The notes: a model not told the origin generated them from the letters alone. Shown: positions 16,423 to 26,300, numbered from the stretch's first letter. The stretch: 64,000 nt of DNA from Myxococcales bacterium (GCA_020632975.1 JACKEL010000017.1:9730-73729), one strand, 5' to 3'. Translations and numbers: made by a program.

Positions 16423-17769
16423 TTAGTAAGGGTTTGCGCCAAACTGATCGTTGGGGCGACGAGCAAGGATGTAAGTGAAGGAACCTTGTCCGCCCGTGTT
16501 TGCGCTGCGGATCGCTTGTTGGAAGCGGGAGTAATCATTGGGGGGCATGGTTTGGCAACCGATGCTGGAGGGGCTGTTCGAGTTACCCATGTGGATTTGG
16601 ATAGCGGAAGCAGAGTAGTTGCGATCCACTTCAGAGCCGTCGATAACACCGTTTCCGTTGACGTCACGGGCGCTGTTGCGGAACTGACCATCATCAATGG
16701 GGTTGTAACGGTTTCCACCTTTACCACCCAAACGAGTGGAGTAGTCGTACACACCAGTGCGGATGTGTGCAACGTCGCCACGTCCGTCGCCGTTGACATC
16801 GGGGCTTGCGGTGCTGCGGAATTGGCCTGGGTGAGAAGCAGAGCGCATGGGATCGCCCGAAACTTCGACCAAGTGGCCGTTTTCAGCGCGGAAGACAGCG
16901 GTTTCACCAGAGTAGCTACGCGCATAGCTGTTGCGATCTTGTTGGGAAGCGCTTCCTGGAGGTGCATCTTGGTCGATTTGGATGGCGTAAGCGCGGCCTT
17001 CTTGGGGGGGCCACTGGCCGTTTGCGCGGAGCAAAGCTTCTGCTTGTTGTGTGCGTTGTGCGCTGTTTGCGCCCCAACCGCTGCTTACACGACCATCGCC
17101 CGTCACGAAGCCCGTAGCGTCAGCAGGTGCTGTGGGTGCGGTGGGGTTGGTGGGTGCTGCGGGATCAGCGGGTGCGTTGGGTTGGGTGGGCGCTGCGCCG
17201 TTGGAGCGTTGCAAAGCTTCCAAAGTGCGGGGACCAACGATACCGTCAGCTTGGAGACCATTTTGACGTTGGAAGTCGCGAACAGCGGCTTGGGTGCGAG
17301 GACCGAAGTCACCATCTGTTTGGAGGCCTGCGCCATTGCGGTTCAGTGCTTCTTGAAGTTCACGAACTGCGGGGCCTTCTGCGCCGCGACGGATGTTGTT
17401 TCCACCTTCAACGCTTTGTGTCATGGCAGGAGCAAAGTTGGTTGCACCAGTTGTATCAGGAGCACCCGCAGTATCAGGAGCTGCTGCACCCGTGGTAGCT
17501 TCGGGCATGGCTGCGTTACGAGTACGAGCCGTTGCGCCAGCCGTTGCGGTGCCTTCGACGCCGGCAACTTCACGTTGCAAGCCAGGGCGTGGAGCTTCAG
17601 CAGCCGCGATATTAGTGGTTTGTGCGGTGCGAGCAAAAGAGTCCGCGGGGCGGGAAACTTCGGGAGAAGCGACAGTTGCCGAACGATCAGTACGGGTGGT
17701 CGAAACGTTATTGCTGGGGCGAGAAACATTGGATGCAGCGGAGTTACGGGTCGAGTTATCTGTCTTCAT
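16423..17769 (-). CDS. Peptidoglycan-binding domain protein with L,D-transpeptidase-like tail
   Basis: A 448-residue protein. Residues 1-125 are low-complexity (S/T/A/P-rich, no signal peptide). Residues ~126-190 are a PG_binding_1 repeat domain (GAEGPAVRELQEALNRNG; DGDFGPRTQAAVRDFQ; DGIVGPRTLEALQ), followed by an A/P/T-rich linker. The C-terminal ~230 residues contain two calcium-loop-like motifs (DVNGDGRGD; DVNGNGVIDGSEVD) and IQIHMGNSNSPSSIGCQTMP, which resembles the His...S-x-G-C active site of YkuD-type transpeptidases. That last reading is inference. It is monocistronic with its own terminator. Without an export signal, release might need a dedicated secretion system or lysis. Confidence 0.8.
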   Translation of the reverse strand: MKTDNSTRNSAASNVSRPSNNVSTTRTDRSATVASPEVSRPADSFARTAQTTNIAAAEAPRPGLQREVAGVEGTATAGATARTRNAAMPEATTGAAAPDTAGAPDTTGATNFAPAMTQSVEGGNNIRRGAEGPAVRELQEALNRNGAGLQTDGDFGPRTQAAVRDFQRQNGLQADGIVGPRTLEALQRSNGAAPTQPNAPADPAAPTNPTAPTAPADATGFVTGDGRVSSGWGANSAQRTQQAEALLRANGQWPPQEGRAYAIQIDQDAPPGSASQQDRNSYARSYSGETAVFRAENGHLVEVSGDPMRSASHPGQFRSTASPDVNGDGRGDVAHIRTGVYDYSTRLGGKGGNRYNPIDDGQFRNSARDVNGNGVIDGSEVDRNYSASAIQIHMGNSNSPSSIGCQTMPPNDYSRFQQAIRSANTGGQGSFTYILARRPNDQFGANPY

Positions 17770-18093
17770 GTTCCTGATGCTCCTAAAAGCGAAAAGTGGT
17801 TTGCCTATCGCATGAGGCGATTTGGATATTCCTCTCTAGGTTCGGCGCCCTTGAAAGAAAGTTTCTATATTATTTTCAGGCGATTAGCTAACAGGCGAAA
17901 TTCTTTCAAAGAAAAAGTTTCTTTTGAAACGTGTTCTACTTGTTCGATCGTCCTTAAAACAGTCCCAAATTTTCGTTATCCAAGCAAAAAGATGTAACAT
18001 ACAAGCCGAGATAGCCCACCTCTCGCCCAAACGAGGTGAGAGAGGATTCCGTTTCTACAAAGAGCTGTGTAGTCCAGCAAAGAGGTGCCTTTC
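17770..18093. promoter_or_regulatory. AT-rich divergent promoter region
   Basis: A 324-base gap between the divergent peptidoglycan-binding and K+ channel genes, markedly more AT-rich than its surroundings, with no supported gene. It holds a GTTTC-TTTT-GAAAC hairpin (17917-17930) and AT-rich -10-like stretches on the minus strand around 17866-17878. I could not settle exact promoters. Confidence 0.4.
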
Positions 18094-18846
18094 ATGTCTA
18101 AATTTCTCGAAAAGATGGTCACAGACACAAACTCCACCCAAGGCAAGATCTTCGATCTTGTGATCCAAGCACTGATCTTCTTTTCGCTTTTGATGTTTTG
18201 CCTGGAGACCGTTCCTGAACTGCGTAAGTACAAACATGCATTCTTTGTTCTTGATGTTGTCGTGGTGATCATCTTCACCCTCGAATACCTCTTGCGATTC
18301 CTTTTCGCCCCCAAAAAGAAGGAATTTGTCTTTAGTTGGCAAAGCTTTATCGACCTACTGGCGATCCTCCCTTTCTATCTAAGCTTTGCGACGACAGACT
18401 TGCGCTTTGTGCGGATATTCCGCCTTCTTCGTATCTTGCGCATCTTTAAGTTTAGTCGCTATTCTCAAGCCCTCAGTCGTTTTGTGCGGATATTCAAAGA
18501 GATCAAAGAAGATCTTGTCGTCTTTTCTGTCATCACGATGTTCATCTTGTTCCTAGCTTCGGCGGGCATCTATTTCTTTGAACATGACAAGCAACCTGAT
18601 AAGTTTCGCTCGATCTTTGACGCGATGTGGTGGGCTGCTGCGACGCTGACAACCGTGGGCTATGGCGATATCTACCCGATCACACTAGGCGGACGCATCT
18701 TCACCTTCGTCATCTTGATGGTTGGACTGGGAACCGTCGCCATCCCTTCGGGGCTCATCGCAGCCGAGCTTTCCAAAAAAGAAAACGCCAAGCTCGATCC
18801 CCCTGCTTCCTCTCCCACAAACCCAACACCACCCCCCAAAGAATAA
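18094..18846 (+). CDS. Voltage-gated potassium channel (six-TM)
   Basis: A 250-residue Kv-type channel subunit in the inner membrane. It has S1-S3 hydrophobic segments, an S4 voltage sensor with regularly spaced arginines (RFVRIFRLLRILRIFKFSR), S5, a pore helix and the K+ selectivity filter TTVGYGD at residues 186-192, then S6 and a short P-rich tail. ATG at 18094 is chosen because GAGGTG lies eight bases upstream. It would form a tetramer. No cyclic-nucleotide or RCK domain is attached. Confidence 0.93.
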   Translation: MSKFLEKMVTDTNSTQGKIFDLVIQALIFFSLLMFCLETVPELRKYKHAFFVLDVVVVIIFTLEYLLRFLFAPKKKEFVFSWQSFIDLLAILPFYLSFATTDLRFVRIFRLLRILRIFKFSRYSQALSRFVRIFKEIKEDLVVFSVITMFILFLASAGIYFFEHDKQPDKFRSIFDAMWWAAATLTTVGYGDIYPITLGGRIFTFVILMVGLGTVAIPSGLIAAELSKKENAKLDPPASSPTNPTPPPKE

Positions 18847-18874
18847 CCTCCCCCCAAAAGCCCGAAGAGAAGGG

Positions 18875-19951
18875 TCAATCTTTCCATGTCCCAAACTTAC
18901 CGAGCCGCCGCTGAGCCTTCATTGCTTGATAAAAGTCACGTTGTGTCTGCGCTTTTTTCAGATGATAAGCGTTGAGGATCGCGTCTGAGAACAAATCGAA
19001 AGGCATGAAGTCACGAGGGTGCTGCGCTTCCCACACAAAGAACTCACGCAGCGCCAAGGCCCACCCTTCCATCATCCGTCGAAAACGCTCAAATGACGTC
19101 GTCTCAAAAGGCGGCGTGAACATCTCCTGCTCGATGATATCCCTGATCTCTCTCATCCCATTCTCGCGAGACTCCCACTGGAAGATGCGTATCACGACTT
19201 TGGGTCGATCTCGAAACGAGTCGTCATACCCTCCCCAAAAAACATTGGCCGCTTCTTCCGCAGCAGGATCGATGGGCACCCACACCAACTCACGATTTCC
19301 CCCACGCACCGGCATCAGATCAGCAAGCAACAGATCACGCGCCGCCACAAAACGCTGTTCTCTCTCTCCCGGCAATAGGGCATCGACGTCTTCTCCTTGC
19401 CCAAATCGCAATCCATACGAATCGATCATCGAGCTTGGAGACTTTGCAGACTCTTTCGCCAACCAGTCCGCGATCTCCTGTACTTTTTTCAATTCCTCCA
19501 TGGGAAAAAACGCCGAACCCAACACAGAAAAGACAAGCATCTGGTACGCTTCCAAAGACTGAGGTGAGGGTTTTGTTTGGGTCGTTCCCCAACCATCGTT
19601 TTGGAGGATCACAGGGAAGGTGATCAGCGACTCAGCAAGCAGCATCGAAAAAGCCTTGTGTGCGGCGAGATAGGCATGTTGCTGTTGCGAAGAAAGAAAC
19701 TGCGCCTCCACTTCTTTGGCAAACTCAGCTTCGAGTTGTTCGCGAAACCCTGCGGGAGAATCGTACTTCCCAAGCAGCCCCGCACAAAACTTCACAAACC
19801 ACGACCTCATCGGCCCAAAAGCATCTTCCCTCCCCCGCGACAACATACGACTACACAAAAAAAACAATCCCCAAAAGCGCTTGGGGACGGGCAACCCGTG
19901 AAATGCAGACGCGACAGGCAACAGGGATGGGTCGTCATGAGTGAAGACCAT
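18875..19951 (-). CDS. Hypothetical protein
   Basis: A 358-residue soluble protein that I do not recognise. It is rich in aromatic and acidic residues, has no signal peptide and no strong membrane segment, and appears mostly helical (for example FREQLEAEFAKEVEAQFLSS). The start at 19951 is well supported by AAGGAG eight bases upstream. It converges on the K+ channel gene and diverges from the pacifastin-like gene across a 385-base repeat-bearing region. Confidence 0.7.
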   Translation of the reverse strand: MVFTHDDPSLLPVASAFHGLPVPKRFWGLFFLCSRMLSRGREDAFGPMRSWFVKFCAGLLGKYDSPAGFREQLEAEFAKEVEAQFLSSQQQHAYLAAHKAFSMLLAESLITFPVILQNDGWGTTQTKPSPQSLEAYQMLVFSVLGSAFFPMEELKKVQEIADWLAKESAKSPSSMIDSYGLRFGQGEDVDALLPGEREQRFVAARDLLLADLMPVRGGNRELVWVPIDPAAEEAANVFWGGYDDSFRDRPKVVIRIFQWESRENGMREIRDIIEQEMFTPPFETTSFERFRRMMEGWALALREFFVWEAQHPRDFMPFDLFSDAILNAYHLKKAQTQRDFYQAMKAQRRLGKFGTWKD

Positions 19952-20060
19952 TCTTGCAACTCCTTCTATCGAGAAAAGATTACGCAGAGAAAGACCTTTG
20001 CATACTTACACACCAAACTTCCTTATCATGGCAAGCCAAAGACAAACACCACAAATCAAT

Positions 20061-20193
20061 GAGGCGGCTACATGCGTTGTTGAAGCGGTCATATCCGTTG
20101 TCAAGGCGACCGCATCCGTTTTTTGTGGGGCTGTCATATCCGTTTTTTATGTGGCGAACCCATCCGTTTTGATGAGGCGACCCTTTGCGTCAC
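20061..20193. repeat. Six iteron-like direct repeats
   Basis: Six imperfect direct repeats of 21-24 bases, each beginning with a G(A/T/G)(A/G)GC(G)-like block and carrying an ATCCGTT core. The core lies at 20093, 20114, 20138 and 20162, with degenerate forms ATGCGTT at 20072 and TTTGCGT near 20184. They lie 145-275 bases upstream of the pacifastin-like gene. No gene is supported here, though two frames stay open. The regular spacing near two helical turns suggests a protein-binding array. Confidence 0.65.
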
Positions 20194-20336
20194 CCCTGTT
20201 CGCAGATGAATTTGTGATCCAACTTTTTTCGATCAGGTGCGTTAGGATACCTTGCTTGATCGAAAACATCGGATAATCGACCCAAAACGAGTAAGAACAA
20301 GCTCTCTCAAAGAGCCAAGGCATAGGAGATCTTCTC

Positions 20337-21290
20337 ATGAAAAAACTTGTCCTCCTTCTCGCACTTTTTGGCTGGATGGCCATCCCTACGGACCCAACCT
20401 TCGCTGATAAAACAAAAAACACCATCAATACAAAAGCCAAAAAACCATTCACTCTATTCAAAACCAAGCGTGCGAGAGCGGACTTCAAGGGCTGTTTGAC
20501 TTGGTATGACGGCTGTAATAGCTGTTACGACAGAGGCAAAGGGAACGTCCAATGCACAGAGCGCGAATGCCTCATCTACAAGAAAGCTTATTGCACAAGT
20601 TGGGCGCCTGGCTATGGACCCAATGCAAAGAAAATACCCGCTGCAACCGCACCAAAGAAACACACCTCCATAACCACCCCCAGAAAAGTCACAGAAGTTT
20701 GTCCCGTAGGTTGCGAGGGTTGGTACGACGGATGTAACACTTGCAGATGCGGAAAAGGCCAGACGACGTCGTGCACAGAACGCAAATGCCTCGTCAAAAG
20801 CAAGGCTTATTGCGCAAGTTGGGCGACTGGCTATGGACCCCATCGCCAAAAAGCGCCCGCTGTCATCGCACCCAAAAAACACCCTGCTGTGCCTGCTCCA
20901 AAGAAAGTCGCGCCTCACTGTGCCCAACCCTGCCAAAGTTGGTATGACGGATGTAACCGCTGCACTCGCAGAAAAGGCGGGATGACGTTGTGCACAGAAC
21001 GCTACTGCTTTGTCAAAGGCAAGCCTTATTGCATACGTTGGACCCCTGGCTGCGGACCCAATGCAAAGAAAATCCCTGCACCACCCGCCCCCAGAAAAGT
21101 CACAGAAGCTTGCCCCGTAGGTTGTGAGAGTTGGTATGACGGATGTAACAGCTGCGGTTGCGGAAAGGGCCGTATCTTAGGGTGTACAGAACGCTACTGC
21201 TTTGTCAAAAGCAAGACGTATTGCATGCGTTGGGCTCCTGGTTATGGACCCCATGGCAAAAAAGCGCCTGCCCCACCCGCCCGCCGCTAA
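20337..21290 (+). CDS. Secreted Cys-rich protein with four pacifastin-like repeats
   Basis: A 317-residue exported protein. MKKLVLLLALFGWMAIP is a signal peptide. Four repeats of ~65 residues follow, each with WYDGCN, a CTER(x)C block and a YCxxW ending, joined by K/P/A-rich linkers. Repeats 2 and 4 fit C-x10-C-N-x-C-x-C-x2-G-x4-C-T-x3-C, the spacing known for pacifastin serine-protease-inhibitor domains. Repeats 1 and 3 lack one cysteine of the C-x-C pair. The pattern points to disulfide-bonded extracellular modules. Protease inhibition is inference from the cysteine pattern only. AGGAG precedes the start. Confidence 0.75.
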   Translation: MKKLVLLLALFGWMAIPTDPTFADKTKNTINTKAKKPFTLFKTKRARADFKGCLTWYDGCNSCYDRGKGNVQCTERECLIYKKAYCTSWAPGYGPNAKKIPAATAPKKHTSITTPRKVTEVCPVGCEGWYDGCNTCRCGKGQTTSCTERKCLVKSKAYCASWATGYGPHRQKAPAVIAPKKHPAVPAPKKVAPHCAQPCQSWYDGCNRCTRRKGGMTLCTERYCFVKGKPYCIRWTPGCGPNAKKIPAPPAPRKVTEACPVGCESWYDGCNSCGCGKGRILGCTERYCFVKSKTYCMRWAPGYGPHGKKAPAPPARR

Positions 21291-21519
21291 TCCCCACGCG
21301 ACTCCTTCAAACCTTGCCCTTCCTCCACAATGAACCAGAAAAAATCTTATAAGATGTCTTCTTTTGCGATGGAACGCGTCATCCTTTTTAGGGGTGGAGA
21401 CCCCTGCGTTCAGGCAGGGGAGGAAACGCCGTTCTCCTTTTGTGTAAACGTGTGACATGATATGACAGAGTTTGTAAGTAAGACCTACAAAAAAACAAAC
21501 TGACTTCTGTGGGTTCCCC

Positions 21520-22698
21520 ATGAAAAAAGTTCGCTACAAATACCGCATCTATCCTACCCTCGAACAAAAAGCCCATCTTGCCAAAGAGTTCGGCTGCGTT
21601 CGTTTTGTTTACAACTGGGGACTCAAAAAACAACTCGATGCCATCTCTGCCGATGACAAACGTCCCAATATGGTCGCCCTCTCCAAGCAACTCACCACAC
21701 TCAAAAAACAACAAGACTACTCTTGGCTCAAAGACGTCTCTTCCGATCCACTTCAACAAACCTTACGACACCTTGACAAGGCTTGGAACCACTGTTTCTC
21801 CAAGCGAAACAAACGACCACGCTTCAAAAAAAGACGCGGCGACCAATCCATCTCCTACACCACCCATGCTTTCCGCATCTTTGACGGAGAACTCTTCTTC
21901 GCCAAGATGAAGCAGCCTTTCGATGTCCGCTTCAGTCGACCCCTTCCTTCTCCTCCCAAAACGGCCACGATTCTCAAAGATACCGCTGGCCGATACTTTG
22001 TGAGTTTTACGGTAGAGCTGGACCCTCAACCTTTTCCCGCCCAAAACAAAAGTATTGGAATCGATCTTGGTCTCACTCACTTCTTGACCGCGAGCAACGG
22101 TGAAAAAGTCGAAAATCCCCGCTATCTTGAACGTGACATAGAAAGGCTAGCCAAAGCCCAACGCCAACTTGCCAAAAAGCAGAAAGGCTCGAAGAACCGA
22201 GAAAAAGCACGGAGAAAAGTCGCCCGCATCCATGCCCAGATTGCGGACAAGAGAAGAGATTTCTTGCATCAACTTTCGACACGCCTGCTACGCGAAAACC
22301 AAGCGATAGGCATCGAAACCCTTGCCGTGAAAAACATGGTGAAAAATCGCAAGTTGGCCCGTGGTATCAGCGATGTGGGGTGGAGCCGTTTTGTAGGGAT
22401 GTTGGAGTACAAAGCAGAATGGTATGGCAGAGAACTGGTGAAGATAGATCGTTGGTTCCCATCGTCGAAGACTTGCAGTTGTTGTGGGCATGTCCTTGAA
22501 ACTCTTCCCTTAAGTGTCAGGATGTGGAATTGCCCGAGATGCGGGGCGAAACACGATAGAGATGTCAACGCCGCACTCAACATCAAATGTGCCGCCGGGC
22601 TGGTGGTTCAAGCCTGTGGAGAAAGCCACCTCTTGGAAGAAAGACAACTGTCTCTCTTCCAAAGTGGCTTCGAGGAAGCAGGAAAACAACCTTCGTGA
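21520..22698 (+). CDS. tnpB: RNA-guided nuclease TnpB
   Basis: A 392-residue transposon-encoded nuclease, close to the usual ~400. It has the N-terminal OrfB helix-turn-helix (YRIYPTLEQKAHLAKEFGC), the RuvC catalytic residues D182 (SIGIDLGL), E266 (GIETL) and D348 (HDRDVNAA), and a four-Cys zinc ribbon (CSCCG...CPRCG) before the last RuvC segment. All key residues are present, so it is probably active. It would use the right-end transcript as guide RNA to cut sites carrying the target-adjacent motif, favouring element retention. Its ribosome site is weak (GTGGGTT). Confidence 0.95.
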   Translation: MKKVRYKYRIYPTLEQKAHLAKEFGCVRFVYNWGLKKQLDAISADDKRPNMVALSKQLTTLKKQQDYSWLKDVSSDPLQQTLRHLDKAWNHCFSKRNKRPRFKKRRGDQSISYTTHAFRIFDGELFFAKMKQPFDVRFSRPLPSPPKTATILKDTAGRYFVSFTVELDPQPFPAQNKSIGIDLGLTHFLTASNGEKVENPRYLERDIERLAKAQRQLAKKQKGSKNREKARRKVARIHAQIADKRRDFLHQLSTRLLRENQAIGIETLAVKNMVKNRKLARGISDVGWSRFVGMLEYKAEWYGRELVKIDRWFPSSKTCSCCGHVLETLPLSVRMWNCPRCGAKHDRDVNAALNIKCAAGLVVQACGESHLLEERQLSLFQSGFEEAGKQPS

Positions 22699-22738
22699 GA
22701 AGGGGAATCCCCGTCCTTTAGGCCGGGGAGGAGGTCAA
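22640..22738 (+). ncRNA. Predicted omega RNA (TnpB guide scaffold)
   Basis: By analogy with ISDra2-type elements, the RNA covering the 3' end of tnpB and the right end serves as scaffold, and the host DNA immediately after TCAA is the guide. The right end carries a stem-loop (GGGGAATCCCC, then CCTTTAGG and CCGGGGAGG). The guide would begin TAAAAAATAGCGTT. The 5' limit given is approximate. Confidence 0.5.
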
Positions 22739-23179
22739 TAAAAAATAGCGTTCTCTTGGGACGAAGCCACAGCGACGGTAAAGAGCTTGCGCTTGTGGAT
22801 CATCGCGACGCACCTCAAGATGCATCGCGACGACTTGGAACGCTTTGGCCTCTTTTTCAAGCAAAAGGATCGCTTGTCTTCCCAAGCCTTTCCCCCGATA
22901 TTCGGGCAACAAAAACACCTCATCGACAAAGGCATCGCGCCCACCAAACTCCACGCTGTAACCAAACGCCAAGATCAGATAACCCGCGCATTTTTCTTGG
23001 TATTGAATCAACCAGATCGCGGCGGGTCCATCTTCCTCTAGGCATGGGGAGATCGCGCGCTTTCGGCTTTCTGGGGTGTGCTGAATCGCAAAAAGTGCGT
23101 GAAAAGCCTCCACCATCTCCAAAAGCAAAGGGGCATCTTTCTTTCCTGCCCGAACCAAGCTGACATCCATATCGCTCAT
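22718..23179 (-). CDS. GNAT N-acetyltransferase with IS-rewritten C-terminus
   Basis: A 153-residue acetyl-CoA-dependent N-acetyltransferase. The acetyl-CoA loop is LLPEYRGKGLGRQAI, preceded by the DEVF strand and followed by HLEVRRDDPQAQALYRRCGF. ATG at 23179 has AGGAG eight bases upstream. After RERYFL the frame enters the tnpB element, which supplies a foreign tail LTSSPA and the stop. Joining the host flanks gives possible original endings: a stop right after RERYFL, or a tail beginning LKRM, depending on the exact left IS boundary. The core fold is intact, so activity may survive. Substrate unknown. Confidence 0.85.
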   Translation of the reverse strand: MSDMDVSLVRAGKKDAPLLLEMVEAFHALFAIQHTPESRKRAISPCLEEDGPAAIWLIQYQEKCAGYLILAFGYSVEFGGRDAFVDEVFLLPEYRGKGLGRQAILLLEKEAKAFQVVAMHLEVRRDDPQAQALYRRCGFVPRERYFLLTSSPA

Positions 23180-23353
23180 GCAAAAAACTCCTGTAACAAA
23201 CTGCTGTGCAACTCTTTTGCTGCTTCGCTCGCAAAGCACGTCTGATCTGACGCGTCTTTCGATTTGATGCAGATCAAAGGAGATCTCTTCTCTCACCGCT
23301 ACAGTGAACCATCAAGGCTCGATCTCTACAGAAGCGAAGATAGGAGCGGACGC

Positions 23354-26300
23354 ATGGAATCTAACGAACGTTACGCAACGATGGATGGAAACGAGGCGGC
23401 AGCGAGCATTGCTTACAAATGCAATGAAGTGATCGCGATCTATCCCATCACCCCCTCATCCCCCATGGGTGAACTCTCGGATACTTGGGCCTCTCAGGGA
23501 CAAACGAATATCTGGGGCGAAGTCCCCCGCATCCAAGAGATGCAAAGCGAGGGGGGGGCAGCAGGTGCCGTCCACGGGGCATTACAGGGCGGGGCACTCA
23601 CAACGACCTTCACAGCGAGCCAAGGCTTGCTTTTGATGTTGCCCAACATGTTCAAGATCGCGGGAGAACTCACAAGCGCAGTCTTCCATATCGCAGCGCG
23701 TTCTGTGGCGACCCATGCCCTTTCGATCTTTGGCGATCACAGCGACGTGATGGCAGCACGCTCGACAGCATGGCCGATGCTTTTTTCTGGATCAATCCAA
23801 GAAGTCCATGACATGGCCTTGATCGCACAAGCCAGCACGCTGAAAGCACGCCTTCCTTTTCTCCATATCTTCGATGGATTCCGCACTTCCCACGAAGTCA
23901 TGAAGATCGAGCGCATCTCTGATCAGATCATCCGCAAGATGATCGACGATGAAGACGTCGCAACTCACCGTCAGCGCGCCCTTTCGCCCGATCATCCTGT
24001 GGTTCGAGGGACTGCACAAAACCCCGATGTCTTCTTCCAAAGTCGCGAAGCCGTCAACCGCTTTTATCAAGCGACCCCCGCGATCGTCCAAGAGATGATG
24101 GACCGCTTCGCGGCCCTAACAGGCCGACAGTACCGCCTTTTTGATTACATCGGCCCCAAGGACCCCGAACGCGTCGTGATCTTGATGGGCTCAGGGGCCG
24201 AGACCGCAGAAGAAACCGTCGAAGCACTCAACCAACAGGGCCTTTCTGTGGGCTTGATCAAGACCCGACTGTTTCAGCCTTTTTCGATCAAGCACTTCCT
24301 CGACATCCTCCCTGCCAGCGTAAAAAAGATCGCTGTGTTGGATCGCACCAAAGACCCCGCCTCTTTGGGAGAACCCCTCTACGAAAGCATCGTGTCTGCG
24401 CTTTTCGAGGCCTACCAGTCAGGGCAACATGCCTCTCTTCCCACGATCATTGGCGGTCGTTATGGCTTGGGCTCCAAAGAGTTTACGCCCCGCATGGTCA
24501 AAGCGGTCTTTGAAGAACTCGATCAGCCCCAACCCAAGCGGCATTTTAGCGTAGGGATCGTGGATGACGTCACAAACAACAGCTTGTTGGGCGATCCCGA
24601 CTTCTCGCTCTCTCACGAAGGTGCGACCCAAGCGATGTTTTGGGGCCTTGGTTCAGATGGAACGGTTGGCGCAAACAAAAACAGCATCAAGATCATCGGC
24701 GAAGCCACAGACCTTTACGCGCAGGGATATTTTGTTTACGACTCCAAAAAGTCGGGCGCACGGACGATATCTCACTTGCGCTTTGGTCCCAAACCGATCA
24801 AAAGTACCTATCTTATCGAACTAGCCGACTTTGTAGGCGTTCACCAGTTTGGACATCTCGACAAGTATCCGATCCTCGACTCCGCCAAAGAAGGCGCGAC
24901 CTTGTTGCTCAATAGTCCCTTCCCTGCGGAAGAAACGTGGGAACAACTCGCACGCCCGATTCAAGAACAGATCATCGCTCGCAATATCCGCATCTTTGTC
25001 GTCGATGGATACAAGATCGCCCAGTCTCTCGGGCTGGGCAATCGCATCAACACGATCATGCAAGCGTGCTTCTTTTCGCTATGCAATGTCATCCCCCTCG
25101 AAGAAGCGGTCCTTCGCATCAAAAAAGCGATCCAAAAGACCTACGGAAAACGCGGTGCTTTCGTCCTGCGAAAAAATGAGCAGGCTGTGGACAAAGCGCT
25201 TGAGTCGATCTACGAAGTCGAGATCCCCAAAGAGATAACATCCCAAAAGACCTTGCCACCGACCGTTTCGACACGTGCCCCCGCTTTTGTACAAGAAGTC
25301 ACAGCAGCCATGATCGCAGGCAAAGGCGACGCACTCCCCGTAAGCGCCCTTCCCATCGATGGAACCTACCCTCTCAGCACCGCACAATGGGAAAAACGCA
25401 ACCTCGCCCTCTCCATCCCCGTTTGGGAGCCCGATCTTTGTATCCAATGCGGAAAATGCGTGATGGTTTGCCCCCATGCGGTCATCCGTGCGAAACGTTA
25501 CGAACCTTCCGCCCTTGAAGGTGCACCCGAAAGCTTCAAAAGCACGTCCGCGCGATGGAAAGAAGCCAAAGACCAACAGTACACCATCCAAGTTTCTGCG
25601 GATGACTGTACAGGATGCACGCTTTGCGTTGAGATCTGCCCAGTCAAAGACAAGAGCAAGGTCAGTCGAAAAGCCCTGAATATGGAGCCCCAACGCGATC
25701 GCCGCGAACAAGAAAGCGCCAACTGGTCCTTCTTTGAAGCGATCCCAGATACACCACGCGAACAACTCCACACCAACAAACTCAAAGATGTGCAGCTTTT
25801 GCAGCCACTGTTCGAGTTTTCGGGGGCTTGCGCAGGCTGTGGAGAGACCCCCTATCTTCGTTTGATGAGCCAACTCTTTGGCGATCGTTCGTTGGTCGCC
25901 AATGCCACGGGATGTTCGAGTATCTATGGCGGGAACCTCCCCACGACCCCTTGGCGCACAAACGCCGCGGGTCGAGGTCCCGCTTGGAGCAACTCACTCT
26001 TCGAAGACAACGCCGAGTTTGGTCTAGGTATGCGCCTCGCCATCGATCAGCAACACACCTACGCCCTTCAGTTGGTACAGAAAAAGTCTGACCTCCTTGG
26101 AAGCGAACTTACAGAAGGGCTTCTCGCCCCACAGAACCGCGATGATCAGTCTCTCACCAACCAACGAGAGCGCGTCGCCCAACTCAAGCAAAAGCTCCAA
26201 GGGCAAGAAGACGCAGCATCGCGCGACCTGCTAGAACTTGCAGATACGCTTGTCCCTCGTGATGTTTGGATCGTGGGTGGTGACGGTTGGGCCTATGACA

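Larger units (their letters stand above)
21391..22738 (+). mobile_element. IS200/IS605-superfamily tnpB-only element
   Basis: About 1.35 kb. The left end has a CCCCTGC/GCAGGGG hairpin beginning near 21391. The right end has a GGGGATTCCCC-type stem-loop region and terminates at GGTCAA (22733-22738), the typical end of tnpB elements. There is no Y1 transposase (tnpA), so movement would depend on one supplied in trans. No target duplication is expected. Left boundary is uncertain by 1-2 bases. It lies at the 3' end of the GNAT gene. Confidence 0.82.

Noticed and set aside
16399..17997. 532-codon plus-strand open frame opposite the peptidoglycan-binding gene
   Set aside because: Cys/Gly/Ala-rich product without a domain, no ribosome site, and the opposite strand has clear PG_binding_1 motifs plus a terminator.
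19941..20276. Open frames across the iteron-like repeats
   Set aside because: No ribosome site, and the peptides only reflect the repeat period. The region is better read as non-coding.
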